Shown here in pieces: positions 23,293-34,247 of a stretch of DNA of 64,000 nt. The first letter of the stretch is position 1. Every line of letters begins with the position of its first letter. Below the pieces are notes generated by a model. The model did no database searches. It was not told the origin of the DNA and saw nothing but the letters and a program-made list of their open reading frames with translations. The position numbers and the translations under genes were made by a program. The stretch spans positions 226,951 to 290,950 of the forward strand of contig NW_008246115.1 in the NCBI RefSeq assembly GCF_000281045.1, in the 5' to 3' direction. Origin of the DNA: Saprolegnia diclina VS20. Lineage: Eukaryota; Oomycota; Saprolegniomycetes; Saprolegniales; Saprolegniaceae.

Positions 23293-24428
23293 GTTTTTTG
23301 ATTTATTCAGTTATCTAATATACCAACTGTCATTTGGTTTGGTGTCGTTTGGCGCCTTGAAGGTATCGTGGTCGACGTCGCCCATGGCGGAGGTCGAGGA
23401 AGCGGAGCATGGCGCTTTGTGTCACTCCAACGATCGCGTCCGCAGGCACTGGAGCGGCAAACTCGAGGACCATGTTGGTCGATCCTCTTGCCGGCTTTGC
23501 GCTTATGACGAGCTAGTACATCGTGTGTCATGAACAGGGCAAGGCGGGTGTGGGTCGAGACGCTCAAGTGACCGTTGCCCGAGCTGCCAGGGATTCAGAA
23601 GGCGGTGACGTGGCATACCGAGGCGTTCTCAAGAATTTACGCTCGTTTGATTGGCTAAAATAATCCAAACTCAGCCAATCATGCAGCAGTACAGCGTCCA
23701 GAATTCTCTCCCGGTCGGTCCTCGCCGCGTCTGTCAACTGCTCAACCAAAGCGCCAAGCTTGTATTCAAGAAGCGATCTGAGGCACCGTCGAGCACGTCA
23801 ACGTCTTTTGCAGCCCGCGAGGATGCGGAATCAAGTCCGACACCACTCGGCACCACCCTTGGTGCAAGGTGACCCCGCAAGAGTTCTGCCTCGTTACCCA
23901 CAGGAGCAAGGCTCGTCGCGAAACCAACTCGTCGAAACATTGAGTGCGTACAACGATGCAGCTCGCGCGTCTTGGAGCCAGTGCCCCTGAGGCCACACCA
24001 CGTTAAGTACCGCCGTTGAAAGAGGTCGAGCTACGACTAAAGCGGTGACAGATGTGCTTGTACGACGTCTTATGAAGGATGCTACAGGTTATCGTCGATG
24101 ATCGATTCGGGAGCGCAAGGTAGTCATTGACGCAGAGCTATTGAACGCGTTGAGTAGGATAGAGCTGGTACAACCACTCGTTGAGCTAGAGGCTCCGCCG
24201 GGCCACCGTTTTGCTTCCATTGATGTCAGTCGATTGTAGTCCGGTCTTGTCAAGCGCGCTTGGACGCTCAATCATTTGCCTATCGCGCTTGGAATGCTTG
24301 GAATGGGTCGACTTCCGATGTGAAGGCGGCGGCTTTGTGAGGCACTCCATCGCGAGAGTCTCTGTCGAGTGATGACTAAGTGCCAAGCGTGCAAGGAAAT
24401 TTGGTTGAGTTTGGCGTGTAACGGCGAA
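23293..24428. other. Gene-free stretch of 1.1 kb
   Basis: No supported frame. A pair of inverted CCAAT-type boxes (GATTGGCTAAAA and CAGCCAATCATG) lies at about 23647-23685. Confidence 0.55.
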
Positions 24429-26087
24429 ATGGGCTGGCTGCTGCACGCGATCCTTGGCGTCGCACATGTCGTGCTGGCGCACCGCAGCACCGTGTACTAC
24501 CGCGACAGCACCGACACGCACCTCGTGGCGCGCGATATCAACCAAGTTAGCGTCGTCATCGGTGACGACCCAAGCTGGACAAAGCTACTGGGCTTTACGG
24601 TGCACGAAGCCGGCGCCAGGTGCGACAGTCTACAGCACATTGTGCACCTAAGAGCTAGTGCGCAGACTTTACTGGTCGGACGGCAATGCAATCTGGCGGG
24701 CCAACCTCGACGGCAGCGACCGCCACGTACGAGCTTCGTCCTCCTGCGCACTCGCATTTCCGTATAGATATACGTCGGCGCCATGGTGCAGGTGACGTGG
24801 ACAGGCGCCAACTTTGGAGTTGGCCCGGACGACGTCGCACTGCGAGTGGAAGGCGTGCCGTGCGTCCGCATCACGGCGTGGTCGCGCACCCAAGTGACCT
24901 GCGTCATGGCGCGGCCGGTGCGGACACTCGCGTCGACAACGAGCCTCGAGCCGAGTGCTATGACGATGACCACGTCCGCGGGCACGACCACTGGTGCGTT
25001 CATACGTACCACAGCACGACGTCAATATGTCGCTGCTTAGGCGTTCAGGCCAACTTCGACAGCCTCGTCTTGTCCGAGGGCCTCGCCATGCCCCTCGTGC
25101 GCTCGATTGCAACGCGCGTGACGCATCTCAACCCACACACGCTGGCCATCGACCAGTACGATCCAAACGCCCGCTGGCTCGTCTTCTCGGACGACGCCAA
25201 CGGCCGTGTCTACCGCGTTGACGTCACTTCGTACGCCATGCACGAGCTGCTAGCGACGGTACGACAGTGGTCTCCGATCACCTCCGAGTACGACTGACAA
25301 CTGCGCAGGTGTGGGCGGTGCATGGCCTTGCTGTCGTGGGCATGTCCGTATACATTGCCGCCGAAGCCAACGGGACCATTTCGCGGCTCGACACGACGTC
25401 GGGCGCCGTGACGCCGATCGTCTCGGGGCTGGCGTCGCCGCGTGGGCTCTGTCTCGACGCCGCCAACGTAGTACTACGTCGTCCAACACCACGAACCAAT
25501 CCGATGCAACTAGACGACGTTGTATGTGGCCGCGAAAGGCGGCACGATATGGGCCGTCGCCAGCAGTGGGATGCCAGTCTATGGCCCGTCACGCGCGACG
25601 CCGCCGGCCGTCGCGCGGCGCCTCGTGGCCGTGAGCTCGCTCGCGCGCCTCAATGGCATCGCGCTAGGCCCCGATGGGTGCGGTGGAATGGACACACTCA
25701 GATGACTCTACAATGCGCGACGGTAGGCGCCTCTACTGGAGCGAGGCCAACACCAACGTTGTCGCGCGGACGTCGCTCACGCGGCTGCGACGCGAAGTGC
25801 TTCTCGGTGGGTCGCCGCAGTCGGTGCTCAGGTATGCATGACGCCGAGCGCGCGTGATAACGCTGGAATATTGCGTTAGCTGGCCCCGCCATGTGCACGT
25901 TCTGGCCTCTGGCGCCGGCGTGTACTGTACGGAATACGCCGGTCGCATCGGCCTGCTGGCGCTGCCAAGCGGCACGCTCACCACCGTCGTCGACGCCGCC
26001 ATCGCGACAACTTCGATAGGGCAACTCGACGGCGCCATCGCAGCCCGTCCACCGTCGGCGCCGCTGCCGTTCTATGCGCTCGAGTAA
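24429..26087 (+). CDS. Secreted YWTD-type beta-propeller protein with an IPT/TIG domain
   Basis: Eight exons: 24429-24619, 24666-24726, 24768-24993, 25041-25258, 25309-25467, 25514-25677, 25727-25831 and 25880-26087 (443 residues). The first 20 residues (MGWLLHAILGVAHVVLA) look like a signal peptide. Propeller blades carry the LDL-receptor class B signature RLYWSDGNAIWRANLDGSDR and its degenerate copies RLYWSEANTNVVARTSL and WLVFSDDANGRVYRVDV. Between the first and later blades sits an IPT/TIG immunoglobulin-like fold (VQVTWTGANFGVGPDDVALR, ending ITAWSRTQVTCVMA). No membrane anchor is visible at the C-terminus. YWTD propellers usually bind extracellular proteins; the ligand is unknown. Confidence 0.75.
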
Positions 26088-27069
26088 CCGCTGCTGACCG
26101 ACTGCCCGCCTGTCTGCCAAGATCGCCGAAGTCTGATATGGCCGCCGTGTAGTTCCCAGCACCGTCCCAATTTCCCGAAAATTGACCATCATTCCATATT
26201 GCACCGAAATACTGTATGTTGGTGGTCGATGGTGTGTCCTTCTTGCCCAAATGCATTCGCTGCCGCAGGGCCAACGACAAGGAGGGCACTGCCTCCATCA
26301 TTGTAGCACTCAATGGGATTACGATCGCGCTCAGCACGCAGTCCCATTGATGGGGAAACGGCAACTTTAATCAATTTAACACTATTAACGTAGCACTACG
26401 CTCACCGTTCCTGGCAAGCCGCTGACATACTAGTATAAACGTTGCTGGAGGCGGCCATGTACGATCTCTGCGACGCCTCCGAAGCGCTTTCGAGGCCTTT
26501 TCACGGTATTTACGCACGCGTGGTACCAGCGTGTGCAGGCTCGAAGGGCTATCGCAAGATTTGAGCTGCAGCGTACGGCCTAGAGAGACGCTTTGGAGAA
26601 TTTGGCGGCTGCACTCGACCATCGGAGGCCGCAACGTCCAGTTCTAGAATACATGAAATAGTGTATCACTTGCAGGCCGTTCCCCTCACACTATTGCCAA
26701 GCGGTATTTCCTCATACAAATACTCATAGTACTTTTGCACACGATTTCATGGTGGCACGAGTGGTAAATAGACTGAGATATACTATTTGCATGCGATGGG
26801 GAAACGCCGGCTTTTTGACCAATCATAATCCTCGATTGGGATATGTCTGGTCGGTAGGGGTCGGGGTGTGAAATACCTTGGTGTTTGTATGGTGGTGCGA
26901 TTGGCGGGTGAGGCACAAAAGCGCTCAGTTTCGAATTTGATTTCGTAATCACAAGCGCGTCGCTGGCTTAGTAATCACGCGCCGACCTCCTTGCCGTAAT
27001 CTCAACGCGGTACGCTCTCGGCGTCATCATCTCAATGGCTCACGATCTCTGTAGAAGTAGACGTACGAC
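26088..27069. other. Intergenic region upstream of the bZIP gene
   Basis: No supported gene. Short minus-strand frames near 26100-26370 lack an ATG start. A CCAAT-type box is at 26818 (GACCAATCAT). Confidence 0.55.
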
Positions 27070-28672
27070 ATGGACCCTTACCACAACTACGGCCACCCGA
27101 ACCAGGGCCCGCCCGGCCACCCGGGCATGAACAACGGCGCCGGCCACCCAGGCATGCCTGGCGCGGGCGGCCGCCCCATGGGCATGGGCTTGCCCGCGCT
27201 CAGCCAGTCGGGCATGCCGATGATGGCCGACCTTGGCATGGGCTTTGATGGCTCGAGCTACATGCAGCACGGCGGCTACATGGGCCAGGGCATGCCGTCG
27301 ATGGTGCCGCCGCCGATGAACGTTGCACTCACGCCAGTCTCAACGACGTCAAGCCAGTCGCCGATGCCGGCCGCAACTGGTGGCGCCAAGGCCAAGAAGG
27401 CACCGGCCTCCAAGAAGCGCAAGGCGCCGCCGAGCGACACGCAGTCAAACCCAGACGCGCCCGACAGCCCATCGTCGGCGACCGGCACGGGCACGGCCGC
27501 TGACACGGAGGAGCAGCGCAAGGCGCGCCGCCGCGAGCAGATTGCCAAGGCTGCGCGCAAGCATCGGCAGCGTCAGAAGGACGAGCTCGTTGCACTTCGC
27601 GAGAAGGTGAAGGACCTGAAAGAGCAAATTGAAGTGCTCCAGAGCTCCGAGCCGTCCGAACACGACACCGAGTCGGGCTGGAAGCAGGAGGCCGAGCAGC
27701 ACGCCGAGATCCGCGCGCGTGTCGACCAAGAGAACGAGTTCCTGCGCAAGACGCTCATGGAGCAAATGAAGTTTATCCAGCGGCTCCAAGACTACTTTAC
27801 CAAGCAGCCGCTCCTCAACGCGCCGTCGCTCAACAAGATGCTGACAACGACACCGTCGTCGGCGCCGCCGGCGCCCGCGCTCATGCCGCCGCCGTCGATG
27901 CCGTCGTCGTCGTTCTTTCAGCTGCCGACGGTCTCGTTCCGGGACTCGCTCCTCAAGGTCGCGGACGAAGCGATCAACGTGTGCATCGAGTCGGTGCAGT
28001 ACGGCGAGCAGCTCTTCAAGCAGCCCAAGGTCGCCAATATGAGCTACCTCGGCGTCACGGTCCAGTACGAGATGAACAAGGACCACATCCACATCTTCCT
28101 TCGCCACGTGCTGCCGGGCGCCAACCACATGGCCGTGAGCGACCGCGTTTGGGAGCTCATGACGTGCAAGAACTTCAACCAGGACTTTGGCTTTACCGAG
28201 GCGTACGAAGTCCTCGACGCGATCGACAATGACACCAAGTACATTCGTGCGATTTTGAACCTGACGCTCCCGAGCCCGGACAAGAACGGCGCGACCAAGG
28301 TCAAGGCCGAGCGTCTCCACGCGGTGAAGCGCCGCGCGATGGCCAACTGCGTCTACATTGCGTCGCGCAGCGTCCCCGACGACCCGAGCTGGCCGCAGAC
28401 GCCGTCGTACATTCGCCGCCACCAAAACATTGGGTATGTATCAATGTATCGACTGCGACAATGACTGATGGCATGTGGTTAGCATCATGCTCCGCGACTG
28501 CGTCGAGGAAGGCCGGTCGGGCACCGAGGTCATGTGGTGCATCAAGGTGCATCTCGACCAGCACACGGACATGTCGGTGGCCGCCAACACGCCCGACACG
28601 ATCCTGCGCAACCTCTTTGAGGTCACGCCGCCATTTTTCAAGGCCATTTTGGACCGCGTCCAGCAGTCGTAA
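27070..28672 (+). CDS. bZIP transcription factor with non-canonical basic region and START-like C-terminal domain
   Basis: Two exons, 27070-28433 and 28483-28672 (517 residues). The N-terminal 90 residues are Gly/Pro/Met-rich and activation-domain-like. A Lys-rich segment (AKAKKAPASKKRKAPP) may be a nuclear signal. The bZIP reads RRREQIAKAARKHRQRQ followed by Leu at heptad spacing (L-x6-L-x6-L), but the invariant Asn eight residues before the conserved Arg is Ile. Oomycetes are known to have bZIPs with other residues there, notably Cys. The C-terminal 240 residues (FRDSLLKVADEAINVCIESV through LRDCVEEGRSGTEVMWCIKV) resemble a START-like lipid-binding fold found with oomycete DNA-binding proteins; I assign this with moderate confidence. 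The single intron is 49 nt. Confidence 0.85.
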
Positions 28673-29301
28673 TTCTCGTACAACCACCACTTACTATTCC
28701 CTATTCCACACGAACGAGCACCATCTTACTTACACCTCTCAGTTCTTATCGCATCCCATCATTTTAGCCAGGGCTAGGTTCCGTAACGCACGTCTTCCAG
28801 CCCAACCTGCGGTGCGACACACCGCATGCAGTCGGATTCTTGTCGGCGTGTGGAGATAAATGGTGGAAGCATCGATCGCCGGTGATTATCGCCCGAGGGC
28901 CGTGCGCATATCAACCTTGGTACGCGCGACATGGCAAGCGATCGCACAGGGTGATTACGCTGTCTATGGGCGAGGAGGTTGCGACTCTGGCGACAGCATA
29001 CTGGCAGCGTGCAGTAGCTGGCCTCGGCACGACGCCACTGGGTTGGTGGTGGAGATTCCGACACGGTCGCCATCCCGCGCGGCTCACGCATCCGGAACCA
29101 CGTTATATCTCCGCCGTCGCGTCGTGTTCGAATGCGGATGCAGCATAAACGAGCGCAAGTTGGCGTCAAGTCGCGGCCAATCTCGCCGCCGCGTCGATAT
29201 CGAAGCGCGGGGGATGTGCCTCGCAATAACAACAGCTTCGACTTTGTCGGCTCAATGGCCGATGGACCCACTTTGCCTTTTGCCTTGGGGCGATCACCAG
29301 C
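28673..29301. other. Intergenic region between bZIP and acidic paralogue 1
   Basis: Nothing recognised on either strand. Confidence 0.5.
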
Positions 29302-29550
29302 ATGACCCAGCCGCGCGTGCACCTCTTGTACTCGGACGACCGCGTCAAAGACCGCACCGATAATGTCTTCAAGAGCATGATCCACCAGCTCGCGCAAGAC
29401 GACGAGGACGACCACAATACCCAACTCCTCAAGCGCGCGCTCAAGTACCGCCAAAAGGAGATGCCGACAGGCGACGACACCAAGAAGGCCGAGGTCGCGG
29501 CTTGCTTTGGCGTCAAGTGGCACAAGGTGCCGAGCGACGACGACGAGTAG
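29302..29550 (+). CDS. Small acidic protein, copy 1 of a tandem pair
   Basis: An 82-residue single-exon frame with an ATG at 29302 and TAG at 29548-29550. It is supported as a real gene by its paralogue at 30229-30483. Shared blocks are LLYSDDRVKDRTDNVFKSM, an acidic DDEDDHNTQLLKRALKYR and the C-terminal ACFGVKWHKVP. No signal peptide, membrane helix or known domain is visible. The middle looks like an amphipathic helix with a DDHNT motif. The conserved blocks and variable linkers between the copies indicate selection on protein sequence. Function unknown. Confidence 0.7.
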   Translation: MTQPRVHLLYSDDRVKDRTDNVFKSMIHQLAQDDEDDHNTQLLKRALKYRQKEMPTGDDTKKAEVAACFGVKWHKVPSDDDE

Positions 29551-30228
29551 CGCGCGCCGCCGTGTTAATTTAATGCATAACAATACAGGCTGATCTTCTC
29601 GGCTGAGATTGCTGTATCTGCACGAATCGCTTCGAGCTTCGAAGCGGGCACCGAAGCATGCTTTGTTCCAGCACTGATTCTTGCCGGTCCAAAAGCCTGC
29701 CATCATACTCGATCTCTCACTCGCCGTAAAAAGTTACGTACGGTTATGCGATGGTTTCAAGTTGAAGCAAGTCGGTTTCGCCGCCATGACGTGGCAGCGC
29801 CATGGCGCAATGCGACCAACGCTGATTCGTATCGGTGGCCATTCGCGTGCGACTATGTGTATGCCAAGAGGTCTGTGCAAGTGCACGCCATGCGCCTGTT
29901 TTTCGCAGCGACGAACGTTCTTCTCGTCGTTGCAGCGCCCTCGTGCTGGCTCCACCCTGCCCACCACCGTCACGCTGCATTGCAGTTCGCTCGAGTCCAT
30001 TTTGCATGTCGTGCAAGATGGTGCATGTACGAGATGCTATTCAAGTAGCTTTCACAGCAGTGCCCAGCGCGTATCCCACTGCTTGCAGTGGTCATCCTCC
30101 CACGACGGCGACAATGTATGGACTTGAAGCCGCGGCATTGTACCGGTAGTGCGCTTGATTACTGCCCACCGAATTTTACTCCCCGACACATTCACGAATC
30201 ATTTTTGAATTTGCGCCACAAGAAGAGC
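29551..30228. other. Spacer between the two acidic paralogues
   Basis: No supported frame. I see no clear duplication of flanking DNA beyond the two coding regions. Confidence 0.5.
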
Positions 30229-30483
30229 ATGTCGACTCAAGTCGCGTCGCCGCGGTGCATCAGCCTTGTCTACTCGGACGAACTCGTGAAAGCGCGCACG
30301 GACAGTGTGTTTCGAAGCATGCTCCAGCAGCTCTCGGAGAACGACGACGATGACCACAACACGCGGCTCCTCAAGAAGGCACTGCAGTACAGGAGACGGC
30401 CGCCGCACGTCAACGTCACCGTCGCCGACGACACGGAGGTCGCCTCATGCTTTGGCGTTCGATGGCAAAAAATGTCGCCGTAA
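30229..30483 (+). CDS. Small acidic protein, copy 2 of a tandem pair
   Basis: An 84-residue single-exon frame, ATG at 30229 and TAA at 30481-30483, on the same strand 679 nt downstream of its paralogue. Conserved blocks are SLVYSDELVKARTDSVFRSM, DDDDHNTRLLKKALQYR and ASCFGVRWQKM. Between the two copies the N-terminus differs by a short extension and the linker before the CFGV block differs in sequence, while the helical core is about two-thirds identical. This points to an old tandem duplication retained by selection. No known domain; function unknown. Confidence 0.7.
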   Translation: MSTQVASPRCISLVYSDELVKARTDSVFRSMLQQLSENDDDDHNTRLLKKALQYRRRPPHVNVTVADDTEVASCFGVRWQKMSP

Positions 30484-32498
30484 AGTTCCGTATCGTATAT
30501 TGTACAAATAGAAGATTCATTTTGATATGTTGATAAACAAAAGTTTAGCTTTTTACATTGTCCTCAAACAGCTGTGCGTCGCTTTCAACGTTGCCACTAT
30601 TAATGACGTCGACTTGACAATTGAGCACAGGGCGTCGCTATGCCTCCTCAAGCTGCTTGGCGAACAAAAGTCAATCCTTCCGGCCACACGTCGCCACCAA
30701 GAGAGTACTCGAGACTCGGTTCTTGCCACGATCCACGGACAGGACCGACGCGTGGGGCAACTGGATGCGACGTTGTTATGGGTCACGCGTTCCTAACACT
30801 ATTGCTGACGTTACGATGGAAGCCTAACAAATGATGTGTGGGTCGACTTGATTTCGCCTTGCAGTTGCTGTTGGTATTGCATTCGAAAATCGATGCATTT
30901 CTGGTCAGCAACGTCAACGCAAAATACCGTGTAGAGTTGCAGAACATCTCTATTTCTCCTGCTGCCCACGCACGGAAGCCTTGAGCGAGCCAATCGTAGG
31001 CGCTGAATTTAACCACACAGGCGTCCCAAGACTGGCGTCAAGCTACTCGGGAGGTACACACGAATCTGCGGCTGGCCAAGGTGCGCTTGCGACTTGATCT
31101 GAAGCTTCAAGGGCAAGTCCAGTGCATGGGACCAGTCGCAGTGCGGTCGGACTTCGCCAACTATAAACTGTGGAGATTTGCATCTCTCCCGATCGACGAG
31201 GACGATTCTTCCACTTCAAGTGGCCGTCGATGAAACTGCGCATCCAACCGCCACCGGAGCGCTGATAAGATGGACCAATGAGTTGCATCCGACGAGATGC
31301 CCAACTGCACCAACCATGCAACCTTCCCTCCGGCGGATGTAAAAAAATCCTTCCGGCCCTTCCTCCCGTTGTCACCTTGCCGAGATACGAAGCAGCCGGG
31401 ATCCAGGCGCGGATTGGCGTGTGACTTGGTCGTATCTACTCGACTATGGTCAGCGCACGTGGCGAATACTGAATGCATTTGGCAGTGTCGAACCTTGGAG
31501 CAATTTTGATGGATCTCATGTGATTGGTCAATAATGCTGGAATTTTGCCCCAAGATACCAGGATCGGGTCGCTCATTGGCTACAGCTAAAGTTGAAGCTC
31601 CACGCCCCACGTGGCAAGCCCACAGTTGCGAGACCATCGGAGCTGTCGTGGTCAAGGTGGCGCGAACAATCTCTGTTCCATCGATAAGAGACGTGAAATA
31701 TATTGATGTGATTATGTTTGCTAAGCCAGTATCGCGCGTTTCACCGTGTCGTTGTGGATGTTTCTACCACGTAAATGTGCGCTGCTCCATCAAACGCACG
31801 TCGGCTCGTAAGCTCGTGGGGCACGCAAGTTGCGAGCAATAGTACAATCGTAGTCTTTGCATCGAGAGAAGATGAGATATCGCACCATGGGCCCTGGTTG
31901 CAGTCGCCGATGGCGTCCAATTTCATTGGTGGATCAGCATTGACTCCCAAGTACAATATTATGGGATTGCAGAGAAATAATGGCCTTGTGGCCCCGCAAT
32001 CGAGGAGGACGTGGTTACGTGTGCTGTGCGTACTCGAAATGCCGCGCTCAAGTTCGTCAGCCGGTCCCGCAAACGATAATGCGGTTTTCATTTCCCATCC
32101 GTCGCTTCCGTCCACACGCTGCATTCAGATTTCGGAAGCTCGAAAGCCGCGCACGCGAACCGCATCAGCAACGAGACCAGGTCTCGCAAAAGAGAACGAA
32201 ATGTCGTCGATATTCGATATATCATTTCCGGTCCGCACCAGTTGTTGCCGTCTGTACATTCTGCATGACGTCATCATTCCAGACGGTGCTCCCGGGACAA
32301 ACCCCAGTTTTGCCCACACCGCGTGCATCCAGCGTTTTCAAAACAGAGTTTGCAACCGCAGGTGGCCCACACGTGCGAGGTATAGGCGGCCCAGCTGCTG
32401 CCCAGGCTGCCACGTGCGAGATTCGGCGCCCTTTGTCCCAAATGCACTTTCGCGCCACTCGATCGTCGAATGATCAATCGACAGCACTTTGCATTCTT
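30484..32498. other. Gene-free stretch of 2 kb
   Basis: AT-richer than the genes, with only short frames lacking codon bias. A long frame running into the FYVE gene from 31980 has no domain before the ATG at 32499 and is not called. Confidence 0.55.
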
Positions 32499-33003
32499 AT
32501 GGAAGCCCACAGCGTACAAGTTCGAGAGGCGTGCGACCGGCGTGCATGGGTCCGCGACTCCGACCGCAGCTCGTGCAAGGAGTGCACCAAGGGCTTCTCG
32601 CTCACGCGCCGGCGTCACCACTGCCGCGTCTGCGGCGACATAGTGTGCCACAGCTGCAGCGCGACAGTCTACCTCCGCAACACAACGAGCAACGTCGGGC
32701 GCGCCTGCCAAAGCTGCGCGCGTCCGTCACCCGACCAGAGTACCCCCCCGCCGGCGGTTTGTGCATGCGCTGACGTCGGCGCCGTGGAGCGAGAGCAGCA
32801 CCACGGCGTGGCACGCAGACTGCGTCATTTGCCTCGACCCGTTCGCGGCGCAAAGCGATGCGCTAGTTGTGACGCTGCCGTGTCAGCACGCGTTTCATCG
32901 CCATTGTGCCGACCCTTGGCTCGCAACGCACGACGAGTGCCCTCTGTGCCGCCACCAGCTCTCGCAGGATCGCACTGCGTTTTTAGAGTTCATTTCCTTT
33001 TAA
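32499..33003 (+). CDS. FYVE zinc finger plus RING-H2 finger locus, frame broken between the domains
   Basis: The ATG at 32499 opens a FYVE-type finger: WVRDSD (WxxD motif), paired cysteines CKECTKGF, the basic core RRRHHCRVCGDIVCHSC and the final GRACQSC. Such fingers bind PtdIns3P on endosomes. About 100 nt later another frame carries a RING-H2 finger, CVICLDPF then LPCQHAFHRHC then CPLCRHQL, the layout of E3 ubiquitin ligases, ending in TAA at 33001-33003. The domains are one frame apart. A run of seven C at 32743-32749 lies between them, so a missing C would join them. A 64-nt intron from GTCACC at 32726 to GAG at 32789 would also work but is atypical here. A membrane-recruited ubiquitin ligase is inferred. 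Confidence 0.7.
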
Positions 33004-33665
33004 TTTACATGTCTTTGATCACCAGGATGGATCTCTCCGTACGCAGCTCACTCCCAACGACGAAGTGCTGGAGCCAACTCCCACGCATTCAGGCGTAGCG
33101 CTACGTATGCGAAGTCTTTGTGTCATAATGAAGATAACGCATATATATGATCACCGAGGGCGTTTGCGTTGATCCTACTATTCTGGAAATTAGGTATTTT
33201 GCTCAAGTAATTTCATGCCCACGGTGGCGGCGCGTTCTGGTATCTCGTGTTGTGATTCGAACACGGATGTTGTCCCGCGTCTGTGCTTTTCGTGCTAAGT
33301 GTGACGCCAAGGGCATCAACACTTCGTTTTTCTTTCCTAGCGCCACACCGTCGGCGAGCGATGCGCTCCAGACGCAAACTGTCTGCCTCGCTGCGCTCGA
33401 GGTTTTCGTGGCAATGAACGTCAGATGCCGGTTGCGCTTGACGACAAACTTGTCGGGTACCAAGTCTTTTTCTATCAACGTATCAAGGACGGGTGTGACA
33501 CCACGGTGCCGAGGCCAACTCGAATGCCCGTCTCAAATGGCGTCGATCGTCAGCATCCCGGTCACCACCTCGCTCGCCATGGAGGTCTTTGTACGCGCAG
33601 AGCCATTTCGTCCGATGCCGGCACCCCTGGCATGGTCGGCGACGTGGGCTGCGTCATTCTCTCGC
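33004..33665. other. Sequence left of the assembly gap
   Basis: No recognisable domain on either strand. A short plus-strand frame runs into the gap; its identity cannot be judged. Confidence 0.5.
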
Positions 33666-33955
33666 NNNNNNNNNNNNNNNNNNNNNNNNNNNNNNNNNNN
33701 NNNNNNNNNNNNNNNNNNNNNNNNNNNNNNNNNNNNNNNNNNNNNNNNNNNNNNNNNNNNNNNNNNNNNNNNNNNNNNNNNNNNNNNNNNNNNNNNNNNN
33801 NNNNNNNNNNNNNNNNNNNNNNNNNNNNNNNNNNNNNNNNNNNNNNNNNNNNNNNNNNNNNNNNNNNNNNNNNNNNNNNNNNNNNNNNNNNNNNNNNNNN
33901 NNNNNNNNNNNNNNNNNNNNNNNNNNNNNNNNNNNNNNNNNNNNNNNNNNNNNNN
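33666..33955. other. Assembly gap (290 N)
   Basis: A run of undetermined bases. Any open frame crossing it is meaningless. It lies just upstream of an inverted copy of the PDI gene's 3' end, so a hard-to-assemble palindrome or collapsed duplicate is a plausible reason for the gap. Confidence 1.
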
Positions 33956-34076
33956 GCAGATTGGCGAGTGCAGTCTATCTTCATATATGAGTGTGGTTTG
34001 AGTTCTTTTTTGTGACGTCGCATTCGTCCTAGAGACTAGCAATCTTCTCCAACTTGTAGTCTGTCGAGATACCAAA

Positions 34077-34144
34077 GGCCGCCCGCGCTTCCTTGAGGAC
34101 GCGAACGCCGATCATTCGGAGCTCTTAGCCACACCCGGCTGCAT
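34077..34144 (+). pseudogene. Remnant of the 3' end of a PDI-like gene, inverted relative to the intact copy
   Basis: The plus strand reads GRPRFLEDANADHSEL, matching the C-terminus of the intact minus-strand PDI-like gene (GRPRFIEDAGYDHSEL then stop). The nucleotide match continues about 20 bases past the stop (CCACAC-CGGCTGCA), so this is a DNA duplication and not chance. In the remnant an extra C after GAGCT removes the stop codon. No convincing upstream PDI sequence is visible between the gap and 34077, but the rest could be inside the gap. Confidence 0.75.
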
Positions 34145-34247
34145 ATATGACGCTGCGACATCCCATATAAACAAGAAAGAGTGTCCAAGTACTCGAAATC
34201 TTAGTCAGATCCAACTAAGATTTCGTCGCGTTGCAGCCGAGTGTGGC

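Noticed and set aside
27445-28425. 326-codon minus-strand frame
   Set aside because: Antisense shadow of the bZIP gene; no domain.
33425-34075. Open frames spanning the assembly gap
   Set aside because: Undetermined bases cannot support a frame, and the flanks show no domain except the PDI remnant.
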